Source: Candidula unifasciata
Lineage: Eukaryota > Mollusca > Gastropoda > Stylommatophora > Geomitridae
Length of the DNA: 64,000 bases
Assembly (NCBI GenBank): GCA_905116865.2
Contig: CAJHNH020008546.1
Span: 564,773 to 628,772 of the forward strand
Reading direction: 5' to 3'
This document shows, piece by piece, positions 44,418-55,039 of the stretch. The notes under the pieces were generated by a model. The model saw only the letters and a list, made by a program, of their open reading frames with translations, was not told where the DNA came from and searched no databases. Position 1 is the stretch's first letter. Every line of letters starts with the position of its first letter. The translations under genes and the position numbers were made by a program.

Positions 44418-44794
44418 AAGAGATATAAAATATCATCTGTGTCCAAAATAGTACTCGTGGTATTTTTTATACGTTGTAAAATCACAGTTCCTAAATTGAG
44501 AGAATTAAAAATAACCACGTATCCTCTTCGTTGTGACATAAATAAACCTAAATATTTGTTGGCAGTTTGTAGTTTTACCGGACCATTTTATATTCACTAG
44601 TTTGCCATGTCTTTCTCAACAGTCTGACGCTCAAACTATTTCCAGCATTAATACAAAACACGCAGCTATCAAATAACATGCAGCTAACTTAAATACTGGT
44701 ATTTAATAATTGTGAAATTGCGTTTACAACATTTAAGCTTTAGACTTCGACTTAGGGATAAGGGTGAGAGATTGAGTTAGAGAGAAAGAGAGTG

Positions 44795-44797
44795 AAT

Positions 44798-44876
<79 letters not shown>

Positions 44877-44885
44877 CGAGAGAGT
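44795..44885. repeat. (GA)n microsatellite
   Basis: Pure GA dinucleotides from about 44800 to 44870, with AAAGAG breaks at the edges. Confidence 0.96.
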
Positions 44886-45189
44886 GAGAGAATTAATTTG
44901 CGTAATAAGTAGCCATTCCGACTTTCTGGGCGATAGTATTATACCGTATTATAAAGAGCATGAGACTCACAGCCCATGGTGATGGCGAGTGTGACTAGCA
45001 AGACCCGCCAGGATTAACACAGGAATTCCACAAATAGAGCACATGATTTCAGGACTGTTGTTGCCATCATATGTGTTTCTTCTCAGACCGTCAGCTTCCA
45101 TCCTTTCTGCTATCATTTCTCCTTTATTTCTTATTACCTTCATGATTTAACCCCTCCACGCAAAACAGTCTATGGCATTCTGTTCCAAA

Positions 45190-46010
45190 TAATCTATGTC
45201 AGTACCTGTACCTGATGTCCCGCTTGCACAAAGCTTTTTATCTTCTGTAATTCTCCATAAAGCATGTATTTAGGGACTCCGCCATCCTTCATTCTCCAAG
45301 TGTGACCCAGCCACCTGAGCCTTTGTAGGCTGAGTATTGCCAAAACGGTTGTAATACTTGCTCTTTTCAATACCTCAGTGTTTGCGATCTTGTGTTGCCA
45401 ATTAGTGCCAAGTATTTTTCTTAGACATCGCATTTAACAGCTTTTTAACCGTTTCTCCTAATGCGAATAAGTTGATCACGTTTTACTGCTTTTAAGAAGG
45501 GTGCTAGGAACACAGGCCTGAGAGACAAGATTTGTTGTTTTAATCGTAAGCCTTCTGTTAATCTACTCATTGTTTTTGCTGCCATATCTATCCTAATGTT
45601 GTTATTTTGGTCCAGGGGTAATATATTATTCACTGTAGATCCTAACTATGCACCATCGATGCAGACTGCAGGTTTGTCATTAACACCTTGAGTGATACGC
45701 TTTGTCTTCGTTTTAACTCACAGTATGCATGAGCATATGCAGACAGTAAACATTGCATCTCCTCCTCTGAGAGGGTGGTCATTTCTGCATTAAGTGCAAC
45801 AGCAGCTCTCTGATAAGTACCTTCTTATCCAGGTTTTCACTTTCAGACTCCCAAAAAAAATTGTAGAGGCAATCAATTCTCTTCGTGAGTCAGTTTCTTT
45901 CAAAACATCTTCATTACCTTTTTTTTTTTTTTAAATCTGTCCAGGATATTCTCAACTTTTGTCTATAAAACCACATCTCAGAAGCGCCCAAATGATCTTT
46001 CACTAATCTA
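45190..46010 (-). mobile_element. LINE ORF2 C-terminal fragment (minus)
   Basis: The clearest part (45433-45194) reads MRCLRKILGTNWQHKIANTE, then LQRLRWLGHTWRMKDGGVPK and YMLYGEL. MRCLRxIL...WxxxI.N.E followed by RLRWLGHxxRM is a widespread LINE tail. Flanking minus-strand sequence to about 46010 is further decayed RT-derived DNA. Confidence 0.8.
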
Positions 46011-46237
46011 CCAACTGTCTATGATTCACTTTCGTAAATCAATATAAGATTTATATAGCTTTTAAGAATTCTCATTCTCGTTTCCATTTCCAAAGAAAGA
46101 TTACATAAAATATTATTCACTTTGTAAAATGCTACCTTTGCTTGAACTAACATACATTTAATTTGTCCCATTTACTTTGATGCTACATTTTGGAGGGTCA
46201 GTTTTTGTATGTAATTACTATTACTACTGTCGTCCCC

Positions 46238-46440
46238 ATATGGGATGCAATGTTTCGTTATTTGATGCCCTACCCTGGCTTTTGCCGGGGGCCCTGAATA
46301 TAGCCGGGCTATGAATGAGGCCATAACTGCTGAAAAGGGTTTCCGGGACCTCTCCGCGGGTGATCCTCATCCGCATTGTGACATTTTGTGTCACCGGTTG
46401 TTTATCACTTTGTTTGATGTCCTTGTGGGGTACAGCCAGC
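46238..46440 (-). repeat. Rep5 interspersed repeat (minus)
   Basis: CCATATGGGATGCAATGTTT, then GACCTCTCCGCGGGTGATCC, CATTTTGTGTCACCGGTTGT. It ends about 170 bp before the predicted HDHD5 start codon. Confidence 0.8.
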
Positions 46441-46609
46441 AATTACCATTACTTCTGTTTTCTGCAGTTCAAACTAAGACCCCCCATGTCTCTTGTAGGG
46501 ACAGATATTGTGTAGCATCCCGCAATGTCTAAGCCACAGACATTCTACTTACACATAGACTCCAGTGACTGCAGCTATCTCCAAGGTTATCACAGGAACA
46601 GCTGACAAA

Positions 46610-46723
46610 ATGGCGGGTTGGCGTGCGCTACCAACGCACTGCCTTAGCCAACAGCTCAGCCTGTCACAGTTAATGGTGCTTATCAAAAACTCCTTCTTAC
46701 CATCTAGAAAGATCCACACACAG
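46610..46723 (+). CDS. HDHD5: HDHD5/CECR5-like, predicted first coding exon (transit peptide)
   Basis: ATG at 46610 sits in GACAAAATGGCGGG, a good Kozak context that also resembles the YY1-type AAnATGGCGG element found at many animal start sites. The frame gives 38 codons (MAGWRALPTHCLSQQLSLSQ, continuing LMVLIKNSFLPSRKIHTQ) and ends at CAG|GTAGTT in phase 0, matching the phase-0 start of the exon at 51726. The peptide has Arg, Lys and His but no Asp or Glu, as expected for a mitochondrial targeting sequence; the family is mitochondrial. An in-frame stop at 46556 closes the frame upstream. There is no direct homology to anchor this exon, so it rests on phase, position and composition. Confidence 0.55.
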
Positions 46724-46909
46724 GTAGTTTTCTTGTTGATGTTTGGCATGTTAGCCTAATTATCAGGAACAGTGTTTATTTGTCGATCTTCGTTCGTGTA
46801 TCTAGTCTGCTGAAGCTATGACCTAGTTGTTTTTTTACTGTTGAGTACTGTGTTTTGGTCGAGCAGCCCTAGGAGAAATATTTCCCTAAAATGTTGAATG
46901 TTCAATCAA

Positions 46910-47060
46910 GAATCGACATCACAGTGCTCGGGACACTCCCGTAGTGCTCAGTCCCTATCTTCAACAGCAGGCGACAAGTTCCAATTCCGATGGTACTAGT
47001 AACCGTCTGATTTTGTATCGGTCTCATCCTTCCCTTGAGCGTAGACCAGAGTATCAGTAT
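46910..47060 (-). mobile_element. LINE C-terminal fragment (minus)
   Basis: AAGAATCGACATCACAGTGC, then CCTATCTTCAACAGCAGGCG and TCCAATTCCGATGGTACTAG correspond to the C-terminal end of 42745-43130. Confidence 0.7.
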
Positions 47061-47229
47061 TTCCCTAGTATTAGTATTTGTCTGTGCTTGTAATTTCTTA
47101 GCAAACTTTTCCTTTCATCATGCACGTATTCTTCAGCTTCTTTTGTGATACAAAAAATAAGACAGAATTATTTGACAGGAAACGATGATAACAGTTGTCT
47201 AAACAACGACATTTTTTAATTAAAGTTAT

Positions 47230-47610
47230 GATCACATTGGACAGATAGTGAAGAGAGTGGCCAGCGGGTGCTACGGAGGAGGGAAGTCCAACAGTTGATT
47301 CACTACAATTCTCGCCCAGGTGATCTCATTATCTATACAGATGGTTCAGCGCTGAGAGGAAAAAGAAGTGCCTGGGGTTCGTAGCCAAAGCCAATGGAAA
47401 ATCATAAGTGCAAGACAGCCTAGCATACGACACCACAACATCTAACATGAGAATGGAGGCGGAGGCGGTAACTGCAGCTATCCGGTGGCTAGAGAACAAG
47501 ATGCATACACATGTCGTAATAGTAACAGACTCTGAAAGCGTGCTGAGAAGGTGAAGACAGGGATTCTTCGAGCAGTGGCAAGCTTCACTGGGTAGAATTG
47601 AAAATACCAG
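47230..47610 (+). mobile_element. LINE RNase H domain, 5' part
   Basis: Frames read IIYTDGSALRGKRSAWG (first catalytic Asp in the TDGS motif), then NMRMEAEAVTAAIRWLEN (catalytic Glu) and VVIVTDSESVLRR (catalytic Asp in TDS). These are the three core blocks of a retroelement RNase H domain in correct order, separated by frameshifts. The later GNEQADRLAG block is missing here but present at 52610. The 47-bp array begins just after it. Confidence 0.82.
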
Positions 47611-47623
47611 TTCTTGCTTAGTT

Positions 47624-47860
47624 TAAGGGTTAGTATTAGAAGTCTTTATTGAGAACATTTTCATCATCATAAAGGGTTAGTATTAGAAGTCTTCATTGAG
47701 AACAGTTTCATCATCATAAAGGGTTAGTATTAGAAGTCTTTATTGAGAACAGTTTCATCATCATAAAGGGTTAGTATTAGAAGTCTTTATTGAGAACAGT
47801 TTCATCATCATAAAGGGTTAGTATTAGAAGTCTTCATTGAGAACAGTTTCATCATCAGCA
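47624..47860. repeat. 47-bp tandem repeat, 5 units
   Basis: The unit is AAGGGTTAGTATTAGAAGTC followed by TTTATTGAGAACAGTTTCAT and CATCATA. Units are nearly identical (T/C at one site, CA(G/T)TTTC at another), so the array is young. Confidence 0.95.
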
Positions 47861-48345
47861 ATTTTGTCATCAGGATCGTTCTTATTAAAAATATAAGAGT
47901 AGTATTATAGCCTAGGGCGCCACTCTAGACAAGTCATTAGGGAATGGAATGACTTCAACCCTTTACATATTGTCTACAGGGAGGGAAGGAGGGGGTCGGG
48001 TGGTTTAAGCCTTGTTTAAGTGCATAATTATGTGTTTGCTGAATCGCAAATAAATATAATTTAATGAATAATATTTGAAATAGTATGAAATGCATAAGCT
48101 AATACTTAAATATGATAGTGACGAAAAAAGGGGTGGGGAGGGGGTACTAACTCTCCTAACACATTTTAAGAAAGGGGTGGTTGCTGTGCTGCCAGTTTTT
48201 GTGTCTAAGTATGTCTATAGCAATAATTTATGGCGTGTGATCTGGATGCACCTACATAGTGCTGCTGAATTGGAGGACAATAACGAAGGAAAGTCAAGTA
48301 TTCAGTTCAGCTACTTGTGTCTTTCAGAAATGTTGAGACAGAGAA
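47861..48345. other. Spacer, nothing recognised
   Basis: An 87-codon frame at 48090-48353 has no family signature. Confidence 0.4.
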
Positions 48346-48349
48346 GTAG

Positions 48350-48770
48350 GTGACGATGACCTGCCAGCTGGGAAATGGATAGCAAATGAGGACAAGCATC
48401 CAACAGGGCACCACAGAGAGCAATGTTATACAGATACAGGGTAACAGAGCCAGAGGTCGACCACGTAGAAGATGAACCGCAGAAATATCAGAGACACTGA
48501 AAAGTACTTTATACAAAGCATGCAGAAAAGACCCGTTTCAGAGATCTCTTCATGTCCTGATGCTGCGAGGCTTTCCAGGAGTAGAGAAAAGAAGAAGAAG
48601 CAGCATGCAGAAATGATACATCACAGCACTCGGGGCATTCCCATACATGCTCTGTACTCATCTTCAGCAGCTAGCGCAGAGTTCCAATACTGATCGTAGC
48701 AGTCACAATCTGGTTATAAGTCTGTCTTGCCTTTCCTCTGAGTGCAGTAACTGGTTGCCTGGCAAAGAAG
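48350..48770. mobile_element. Two abutting LINE tail fragments
   Basis: 48350-48600 (plus) is a decayed LINE tail ending in AGAAAAGAAGAAGAAGC. 48605-48770 (minus) is the RNase H family C-terminal section (ACATCACAGCACTCGGGGCA, GCAGAGTTCCAATACTGATC). They lie tail to tail. Confidence 0.65.
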
Positions 48771-50119
48771 GAAGATTCGCCAATCAACTCCTACTGGGTT
48801 TGTTGAGCATGGAGACAAGGAGCTGGCTGCTGCATCAGAGGAGAGCACAAATGGTTCAGACTGATGTGCTAGGATGTCTATACTGATAATAATTATCAGG
48901 CACCTTCTTCATCACCTTCCCATGCAGTTTCCAGAAAAATTATCTGATGCTTACTTTGATTAGGTTTATTGATGATGATGATGGGAAAATGACATGCTGG
49001 TTTAAGTTCCAAGAAAACACAGCAAGGATGAGACCTTGTAAAAGATGGAACTGTGGCATCAAGAGTGACCTTAGGTCTTTCGATCCAAGATGGTTTAAAA
49101 GTAGAACTCCAGTTTGGCAACAATTACTGTGAAAATGTCATTAGTGTATGTCTTTGAAAGAAACCGCATATATGGTGCTGCATTTAAAAATATTTGGCCA
49201 GATTTCTTTTGCATATCCAGACCAAACATGAAATAAATAGTAATACACCATGTGTTGCAACATAACCTATGTCCCCATGATAGTTGCTCGGGACAGAAGG
49301 AGAAAAACAAAGACCAGTTTACACAAGATATTAGAAAAGTGATCCTTACAGCCCCCCCCCCCCTTCCCCCTCCCTCCCCAACCCTTTAACACTTTGCTGA
49401 GGTAACTGAAAGGGAAGAGAAGTTGGGGGGGGGGGGGAATAAAGAAATTTATTTATATGTTTGACCTTATGGAGCAGAGAAATATATATATCAGAAGTGA
49501 CTGACAGCCTGGGAAACAGAAGGCTGTTGTAGAGAAAATGACCAGCATGTTAAATTAAAAAATTTAAATACAATTGCTGTGTGAAAGATGAGTGTTTGGA
49601 AGGGCCAACTGTAAGATGGGCCTGCGTGCCCAATGTGTGATCTTTTGAGTTCGTTCTTCATTCCTTATGCTCTGTAAGAAAAAGAAAAAATCCCGTTAGC
49701 CTTGAGGTTTTCTTCTTTTTTTTTGCATCATGTTCACGAAATTACAGTGTGCATTTCTGTATCTTCCGCTAAATACATGACAGTGGGAGTGCATCTGCCT
49801 GAGAGACAGGTGTAAAAAAAAAAACCTTAATTTTTTTACTCTACCTTTAAGTGAGGACTGTGCCATTTAAAAAAAAAAATACTCACACACACAAAGTGAA
49901 CAACCAATCATGGCAAACTACACCAGAAAAAAGCTCTCTTATTTAGCCACATGTTTTATCCAGTTTAACTGACAGCGTGAGAAGGAGCAAATTCTTTACT
50001 AGTTATCTTTGTTAGGAAAAAAACAAACTCAGAAATGCATATTAGAATGCTGGCCAAATCCACACTGCATTGTTATAGGAGAAAGTACCTTTCATGGTAA
50101 TTGATTATGTTGTCCAATG
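48771..50119. other. Intronic spacer, mostly unassigned
   Basis: Poly-C and poly-G runs at about 49351-49374 and 49424-49437. A SINE family-1 scrap (GAGTGCATCTGCCTGAGAGA) lies at about 49789. No exon was recognised. Confidence 0.45.
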
Positions 50120-50632
50120 TATTCTTCTTCTTCTTCTTCTGCCTTTCTATCCCCCAATGGAGCATAGGCCCTCAACCAACTCACGCCAAGTCGTTCTATC
50201 CTTCGCCATTGCATGGAGCTCTCCCCATGTCCTCCCAATCTTTCTAACCTCGTTCTCCAGCTCTCTTCTCCATGTGTTTTTTGGCCTTCCTTTATTCCTA
50301 TGCCCCTGTGGGTTCCAATGCAAATACATTCTAGTAATGCTGTTCTCCTGTTTTCTCAGTGTTTGCCCTATCCAACGCCAACATCTTTTCCTCACTTCCT
50401 GATCCACTGGAGCCTGTTTAGTTCTCTCCCAAAGTTCTACATTAGTTATTCTATCATACCATTTTATTCCCTCTATTCTGCGCAGGCACCAGTTAATGAA
50501 TGTCTGTAATTTATTAGTAATTGCCTTGGTTGTTCTCCATGTTTCCGCCCCATACAATAGTACTGATGATTTGACATTAGAATTTAAAATTTTTAGTTTA
50601 GTATTTCTTTTAATTTCTTTTGACCTCCACAA
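50120..50632 (-). mobile_element. LINE ORF2 C-terminal region, 161 codons open (minus)
   Basis: The minus frame contains SSVLLYGAETWRTTKAITNK, then LQTFINWCLRRIEGIKWYDR, ITNVELWERTKQAPVDQEV, RKRCWRWIGQTLRKQ, WNPQGHRNKGRPKNTWRREL and WRELVEGLCSIGG. It continues into a GAA run reversed at 50122-50141. This is the longest copy of the family whose tail occurs at 1-118, 59930-60055 and 63935-64000. The RT core is missing. Confidence 0.9.
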
Positions 50633-50886
50633 ATTCAGTGTATTAGCTCACGTATATTTATTTCCATTCCTCCTCTGTGAAAATCAATCAGTATGTTTAC
50701 ATTTATATTGTTGGCACTTAACTGTCTTTACGGACAATAGTATTAATTTGCGGCATGGGAATCACAACCCATGGCAGTGGTGAGTGTGACAAGTACAACC
50801 TGTCTGTGTTGAGAACAATCTTGAGCAATGATTGAGATTTCAGCACCATTGTTGCCATGATATTTTTTTGACAGGTCTCTTCTCAG

Positions 50887-51122
50887 TTGGCTCTGTGGCT
50901 AAAGTCAGTGCGAACGCTTCGTAAAGCCAGGTTCCCGGGTTTGATCCCAGCTGCGGGCCATGCGCCTTGCGTTGGTTTCAACAGTGGTATCAAGAAAGCC
51001 AACCGTCCAGAAAGCAATGGCAAACTACTGGACGCAAATTTGCCTAGAAAAACCACACTACAGCCAGGCGCTATAGGGGTTGGTTCTGCAACGTCCTGTA
51101 AAGGATACGCAACTAACCTAAC
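50887..51122 (+). mobile_element. tRNA-derived SINE family 2, full length, 8-bp TSD
   Basis: The head TTGGCTCTGTGGCTAAAGTC and B box GGGTTTGATCCCAGC precede the body and the end GTAAAGGATACGCAACTAAC. CTTCTCAG flanks it at 50879-50886 and 51123-51130. Because it ends in CAACTAACCTAAC rather than a GAA tail, it differs from family 1 in tail type. Confidence 0.9.
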
Positions 51123-51183
51123 CTTCTCAGATAAGGGTGAAAATATGGGGGTGACTGCAGTCAAGCTAATACAAGGAATTCCA

Positions 51184-51300
51184 AGGAAATTTGACAAAAA
51201 GCTTAACCAAATTTGGAAGCAGAAAAACGTGAACAACGTGTGTTGTTTTGTGCACGTTTTTCTGCTTCCCCATTTGGTTAAGCTTTTTAGTCAAATTTCC
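51184..51300. other. Long near-perfect hairpin
   Basis: The arm 51184-51231 (AGGAAATTTGACAAAAAGCT through AGCAGAAAAACGTG) pairs with 51253-51300 (CACGTTTTTCTGCTTCCCCA through GTCAAATTTCC) with only a few mismatches. The 21-nt tip can itself fold (AACAAC/GTTGTT). It lies in the HDHD5 intron about 430 bp upstream of the exon at 51726. Confidence 0.88.
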
Positions 51301-51725
51301 CTGAAAACTCTTCTCAGATACTCAACTCTGAACTCTTTCAGTCCCATACTGTTGTTTGTTTAAACTGTTGTGACTGAAGCCGTGTGTGGTTATTTTAAAT
51401 TAATTAATATTGCATCTGAAGCAGATCACATAATATCCTTACCAGACTGAAACACTAACACTGAACATAATATATTGCTCGGATATGTTGATTTATCAAA
51501 GATATAAAACATGTAATGAAGAAGAAACATTTTGTTTAAGCAGTTGTCAACAAACACATAGAGCATTGCCTGTGGCAGAAAGTTAACTCAACAGCAGTAG
51601 TTTTATACTTTATCATTATTTCTTACTGATTCCCTCCCCCTCCATGCAAATTTTTTTTTTTTTACAAAAGTTCTGAAAAAGCTTATAGAAACTGCACATA
51701 TAAACTTATTTTTGTCTGTTTTCAG

Positions 51726-51938
51726 AGAAGCCAGTTTAACAAATGCCAGTTTGGATTTATATTTGATATTGATGGAGTTATTGTCAGAGGAAGAAAACCA
51801 CTGCCTACGGCCAGGGAAGCATTTCAGTTACTTGTACAAGACAACCAGTTTAAAGTTCCTACTCTCTTTGTGACAAATGCTGGTAACGCTTTGCGTGCTC
51901 AAAAGGCACATCAGCTGTCAGAATGGCTTGAAATAGAG
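51726..51938 (+). CDS. HDHD5: HDHD5/CECR5-like HAD hydrolase, exon with motif I
   Basis: This 213-bp phase-0 exon lies between TTTTCAG and GTATGT. It encodes RSQFNKCQFGFIFDIDGVIV, then RGRKPLPTAREAFQLL, VPTLFVTNAGN and AHQLSEWLEIE. FDIDGVIVRG is HAD motif I with the nucleophile Asp (first D) and the acid/base Asp (second D). FVTNAGN is motif II with its Thr. The pattern matches animal HDHD5 (CECR5), a mitochondrial HAD-like protein of the class-II cap type, over the whole exon. Both catalytic Asp residues are present, so activity is possible; the substrate of the family is not established. Confidence 0.95.
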
Positions 51939-52019
51939 GTATGTTATTGTCGGTTAGTGAATCTCCAGTAATTATTTCCCATCGTTATCATCATGGCTTG
52001 AGAGACAGCTAGCTGTACG

Positions 52020-52255
52020 CAGCGGTTGTGATTGTAACAGACTCAGAAACATGATGAGAAAGGTGGAAAATGGCATGCTTTGTGTGGCAAGCATCACTTC
52101 AGAGGTCCCAATCAGTTAGCATGCTTTGGATCTTTTCTCTAGTGTATGCAGATGTGTTGGGGAACAAACAAGCAGATAGATTGGCTGGTGCTGCACCATT
52201 GAGTGGTGAATTGATGCATAACAAACTAGATATGGGAATGTCCCGAGTGCTTTGA
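52020..52255 (+). mobile_element. LINE RNase H fragment
   Basis: One frame reads WQASLQRSQSVSMLWIFSLV, then YADVLGNKQADRLAGAAPLS and GELMHNK. It then jumps to GMSRVL-type C-terminal sequence, so the middle has been deleted relative to 52490-52930. Confidence 0.82.
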
Positions 52256-52489
52256 TTTCCGTTCTTAACGCAACTCGATTCAGTCATCCTCGTGTAACAG
52301 GTCCTTTTCAGAACATATTTCTATTCAAGGAATGCTAGAAAGTTACTCGGTCTCCTGTCAACTTTCCTACCATGTGAATCTACATGCTTAGGATATCATT
52401 GATATCCTATGCCCACTGATATGCTATTCTTCCTTCAAGAAATTATATTCTCCATTACTGTTTTCTCACATAAAAAAAAAAAAGAACTC

Positions 52490-52930
52490 TGAAGGCATGC
52501 TGGGAAAGGAGAAGACAGGGATGCTTCGAGCAGAGTGGCAAGCTTCACTGGGAAGTTCATGGGTAGTGAGCATACTTTGGATCTTTTCTCCAGGCTATGC
52601 TAGCGTAGTGGGTAATGAACAGGCAGACAGATTGGCTGGATCTGCACCACTAGGTGATGAATTGATACATGACAAGGCAGATGTGGTCAAGGCCCTTTGG
52701 GAACAAGCATTAGAATCAGTAGAGAAACCAGATTATAATGGCCTGGAGAGAATGAGGCACCTGGGTGTAACCAAAGGGTCTGGCCGCCTCACTACACTCA
52801 GAGGAAAAGTAAGATGGAAATATAACCAGATTGTGACCGGTACCATCAGTATTGGAACTTCATGCTGGCTGCTGAAGATGAGGATGGAGCATGCATGGGA
52901 ATGTGCTGTGATGTAAGTTCTTGACTCAAC
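52490..52930 (+). mobile_element. LINE RNase H / C-terminal region, 139 codons open
   Basis: The plus frame 52497-52916 contains AEWQASLGSSWVVSILWIFS, then PGYASVVGNEQADRLAGSAP, HDKADVVKALWEQALE, YNQIVTGTISIGTSCWLLKM and HAWECAVM. GNEQADRLA is the terminal RNase H block. The end aligns with CPEC-type copies but has lost the Pro-Glu-Cys. It is the best-preserved copy of this family in the window and lies inside the HDHD5 intron. Confidence 0.88.
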
Positions 52931-53004
52931 TCACATAGAAAAACAAATATTTACTTTCTATAACAGTTGTTGGCAGCCTTTTAAGGTTGTACTGAAGTAA
53001 TATT

Positions 53005-53312
53005 ATTTCCCATGTGGGTTCAGGAGCCACATTTGCGGGGGTGGGGGAAGGAATAGATCTGCAGCCCCTTTCCCTTACAAGCATGTTGTGAAAGGAGACT
53101 AATCAGGGGTGTTTCCTTTGTTGAAGTTGAAGTGTATCTGCCTGTGAGGCGAGGAATCACCAGTCTGCATACAAAAAAGCCACCTCTGTGAATGGATGTT
53201 CATGCAGCACTCCAGTTCTGGAGCAAGACTAAAATCCAGAACTGGACAAACAACCAGAACTTCCTGCTAGATTTTACAGCCGGTGAATGCTAAGATGAAG
53301 AAGAAGAAGATA
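53005..53312 (+). mobile_element. SINE-like family 1
   Basis: CCCATGTGGGTTCAGGAGCC, AAGCATGTTGTGAAAGGAGA, CACCAGTCTGCATACAAAAA, AACTGGACAAACAACCAGAA and GGTGAATGCTAAGATGAAGA, ending in GAAGAAGAA. Complete in layout. Confidence 0.85.
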
Positions 53313-53332
53313 TTGCAGTATTAATTAGCATG

Positions 53333-53605
53333 CCACTGTAGCTTAGTGGCTAGATACTGGCCTTCTTGGTCAAAGGTTGAGAATTCACATCCAGATCAAG
53401 ACAGATTTTTTTCATAGTCAGCTTAGGGCCATGGGAAGTCAAGATGTCTGCTGTGATGTTTGACCTTATAACTCGTTGAGTACCGATTGGTCTACATAAA
53501 ACTAGTCTAGCAATATAAGCCCCACCCGTGTGTTACCGAAGCCCTCGCAGGAAGCAAAGAATAGTAGCTCTGCAACGGGCCATGGAAAAGTCAAAGAACT
53601 TAAAA
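53333..53605 (+). mobile_element. SINE family 3-like with tRNA-like head
   Basis: The head CACTGTAGCTTAGTGGCTAG and a B-box-like GAATTCACATCC are followed by CGTTGAGTACCGATTGGTCT and a diverged body. Confidence 0.65.
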
Positions 53606-53734
53606 TAGCTACTAGAAAAGTACAAGCATTTATTGACTGGTGAATACAGTGCAGTCCCAAATAGATAATTACCATTTAAGGAGAATGGCGCTTTCTGGAG
53701 TTACTAGGGGATCTGACCAACACTCAGCTCATAA

Positions 53735-53875
53735 GATTTAGGCAAAACGGATATACAATCAGACAGTTATGGGTGCTATTGGAACAAGAACTTTGCTTGC
53801 TGCTGAAGATGGGGATGAAGTGTTTATGGAAATGTCCCACGTCCTGTGGTGTCAATTCCTAATTCTAGATACAAA
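53735..53875 (+). mobile_element. LINE C-terminal scrap
   Basis: AACGGATATACAATCAGACA, then GTGCTATTGGAACAAGAACT and TTGCTGCTGAAGATGGGGAT parallel the end of 52490-52930 (YNQIVTG, LLKMRM). Confidence 0.65.
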
Positions 53876-53946
53876 AAAACTAATCACGTTAGTTCAGCAA
53901 CCGTGTCAGTTTTTCATTTAAAATAATGTATCTCTTGTCTTCTTAG

Positions 53947-54150
53947 GTGAGGGAGGAGCAAGTGGTGATGTCACACAGCCCTCTGAGAATGTTCCGCCAG
54001 TTCCACGATAAGCATGTTCTGGTAAATGGGCAAGGTCCATTAAAAGAAATAGCCCATAATGTGGGTTTCAGACGAGTGACCACAACAGAGGAGCTTGCCT
54101 ACGCATTTCCTCATCTGGATAAAATGGATCATCACAGAGGAAAACCTCCG
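53947..54150 (+). CDS. HDHD5: HDHD5/CECR5-like HAD hydrolase, second conserved exon
   Basis: This 204-bp phase-0 exon lies between TCTTCTTAG and GTAAGA. Translation: VREEQVVMSHSPLRMFRQFH, then DKHVLVNGQGPLKEIAHNVG, FRRVTTTEELAYAFPHLDKM and DHHRGKPP. It corresponds to the family segment with (V/I)xSHSPM(R/K)xFxx(F/Y)H, VxGQGPxxExAxxxGF and EL..AFPxLDMVD, directly after the motif-II exon. Intron upstream 2.0 kb, downstream 4.5 kb. No stop or frameshift. Confidence 0.94.
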
Positions 54151-54221
54151 GTAAGACTTGCGTCATATAGTTTGAAGATTTCCTCGTCTGTGGTATATAA
54201 GTAAAAAAATAAGTGAAGTAA

Positions 54222-54497
54222 AGACCCCTTTTTGCGCCTAAGACGCATCAGGTATATGGGAAGAGCGTCCCATATTTTTACAGACTAATCTGCACTGGAT
54301 GGGTAATGTGGTCAGCATTACGCCGGCCGTCCATACTTCTCCAGGAACGCCATCCTGGTACCCATTTTAGGCTGGGTCAACCTGCGACACCCCATACCAT
54401 GATAAAAATCCAGGCGGCCAGCAGTGGGTTTTGATTGCGGTACGTTGGAATTCGAGTCGAACTCCCAACGCCTAAGCCACAGACGCTGCTGTAGTAT
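54222..54497 (-). mobile_element. SINE family 3 with head (minus)
   Basis: On the minus strand: head AGCGTCTGTGGCTTAGGCG, body CCAGGATGGCGTTCCTGGAG and TCAGCATTACGCCGGCCG reversed, and tail CTTTACTTCAC. Closely related to 19746-19994. Confidence 0.85.
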
Positions 54498-54763
54498 ATT
54501 AGAATGTATGGACATTATAAATGTATTCGCCATATTTTTGGGTGGGAAGGGGGTTTGGGACTTGATTGCTTTTGAGGTTTGTACAGAATTATATATTTGT
54601 TATTTCCCCACATGATCCTAACATACTTTTGCTTTATTTTATGTTGTCATATCCTACTACTTCAGCCAGTATCTTTTTCATATATTGAAACTGTACTGCA
54701 TGTTTTTATGTTGGCAGCTTTTCATCTGTCCAAACAGTAATGTTATACAATAGTAAAAAAAAA

Positions 54764-54908
54764 AGTAAAGATCCCTTTACACGCCCTTAGGCGCATCGGG
54801 CAAATGGGAAGAGCACCCATATTTTTACAGACCAATCGGCACTCAGTGGGTAATGTGGTCAGCATTACGCCGGCCGTCTTTACTTTCCCAGGACAGCCCA
54901 TCCTGGTG
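54764..54908 (-). mobile_element. SINE family 3, 3' part (minus)
   Basis: AAAGTAAAGATCCCTTTACA, then GCGCATCGGGCAAATGGGAA, GGGTAATGTGGTCAGCATTA. It stops at CCATCCTGGTG, so the head is missing. Confidence 0.85.
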
Positions 54909-55039
54909 TTTATAAGGAGGCATGTGAACCATTTGCAGTGGCAATGGGTGATGTAAACAAATATCTTCCATAATAGGTGTTGCCATCACATGTAATTAGT
55001 ATTTTTGTACTTCATTTCATTCATGTTAGATAGTATGTT

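Noticed and set aside
47624..47860. CRISPR-like direct repeats
   Set aside because: Units are contiguous 47-bp tandem copies with no unique spacers, in an animal genome.
48090..48353. 87-codon open frame as a host exon
   Set aside because: No family resemblance and no acceptor/donor pair compatible with HDHD5 phases.
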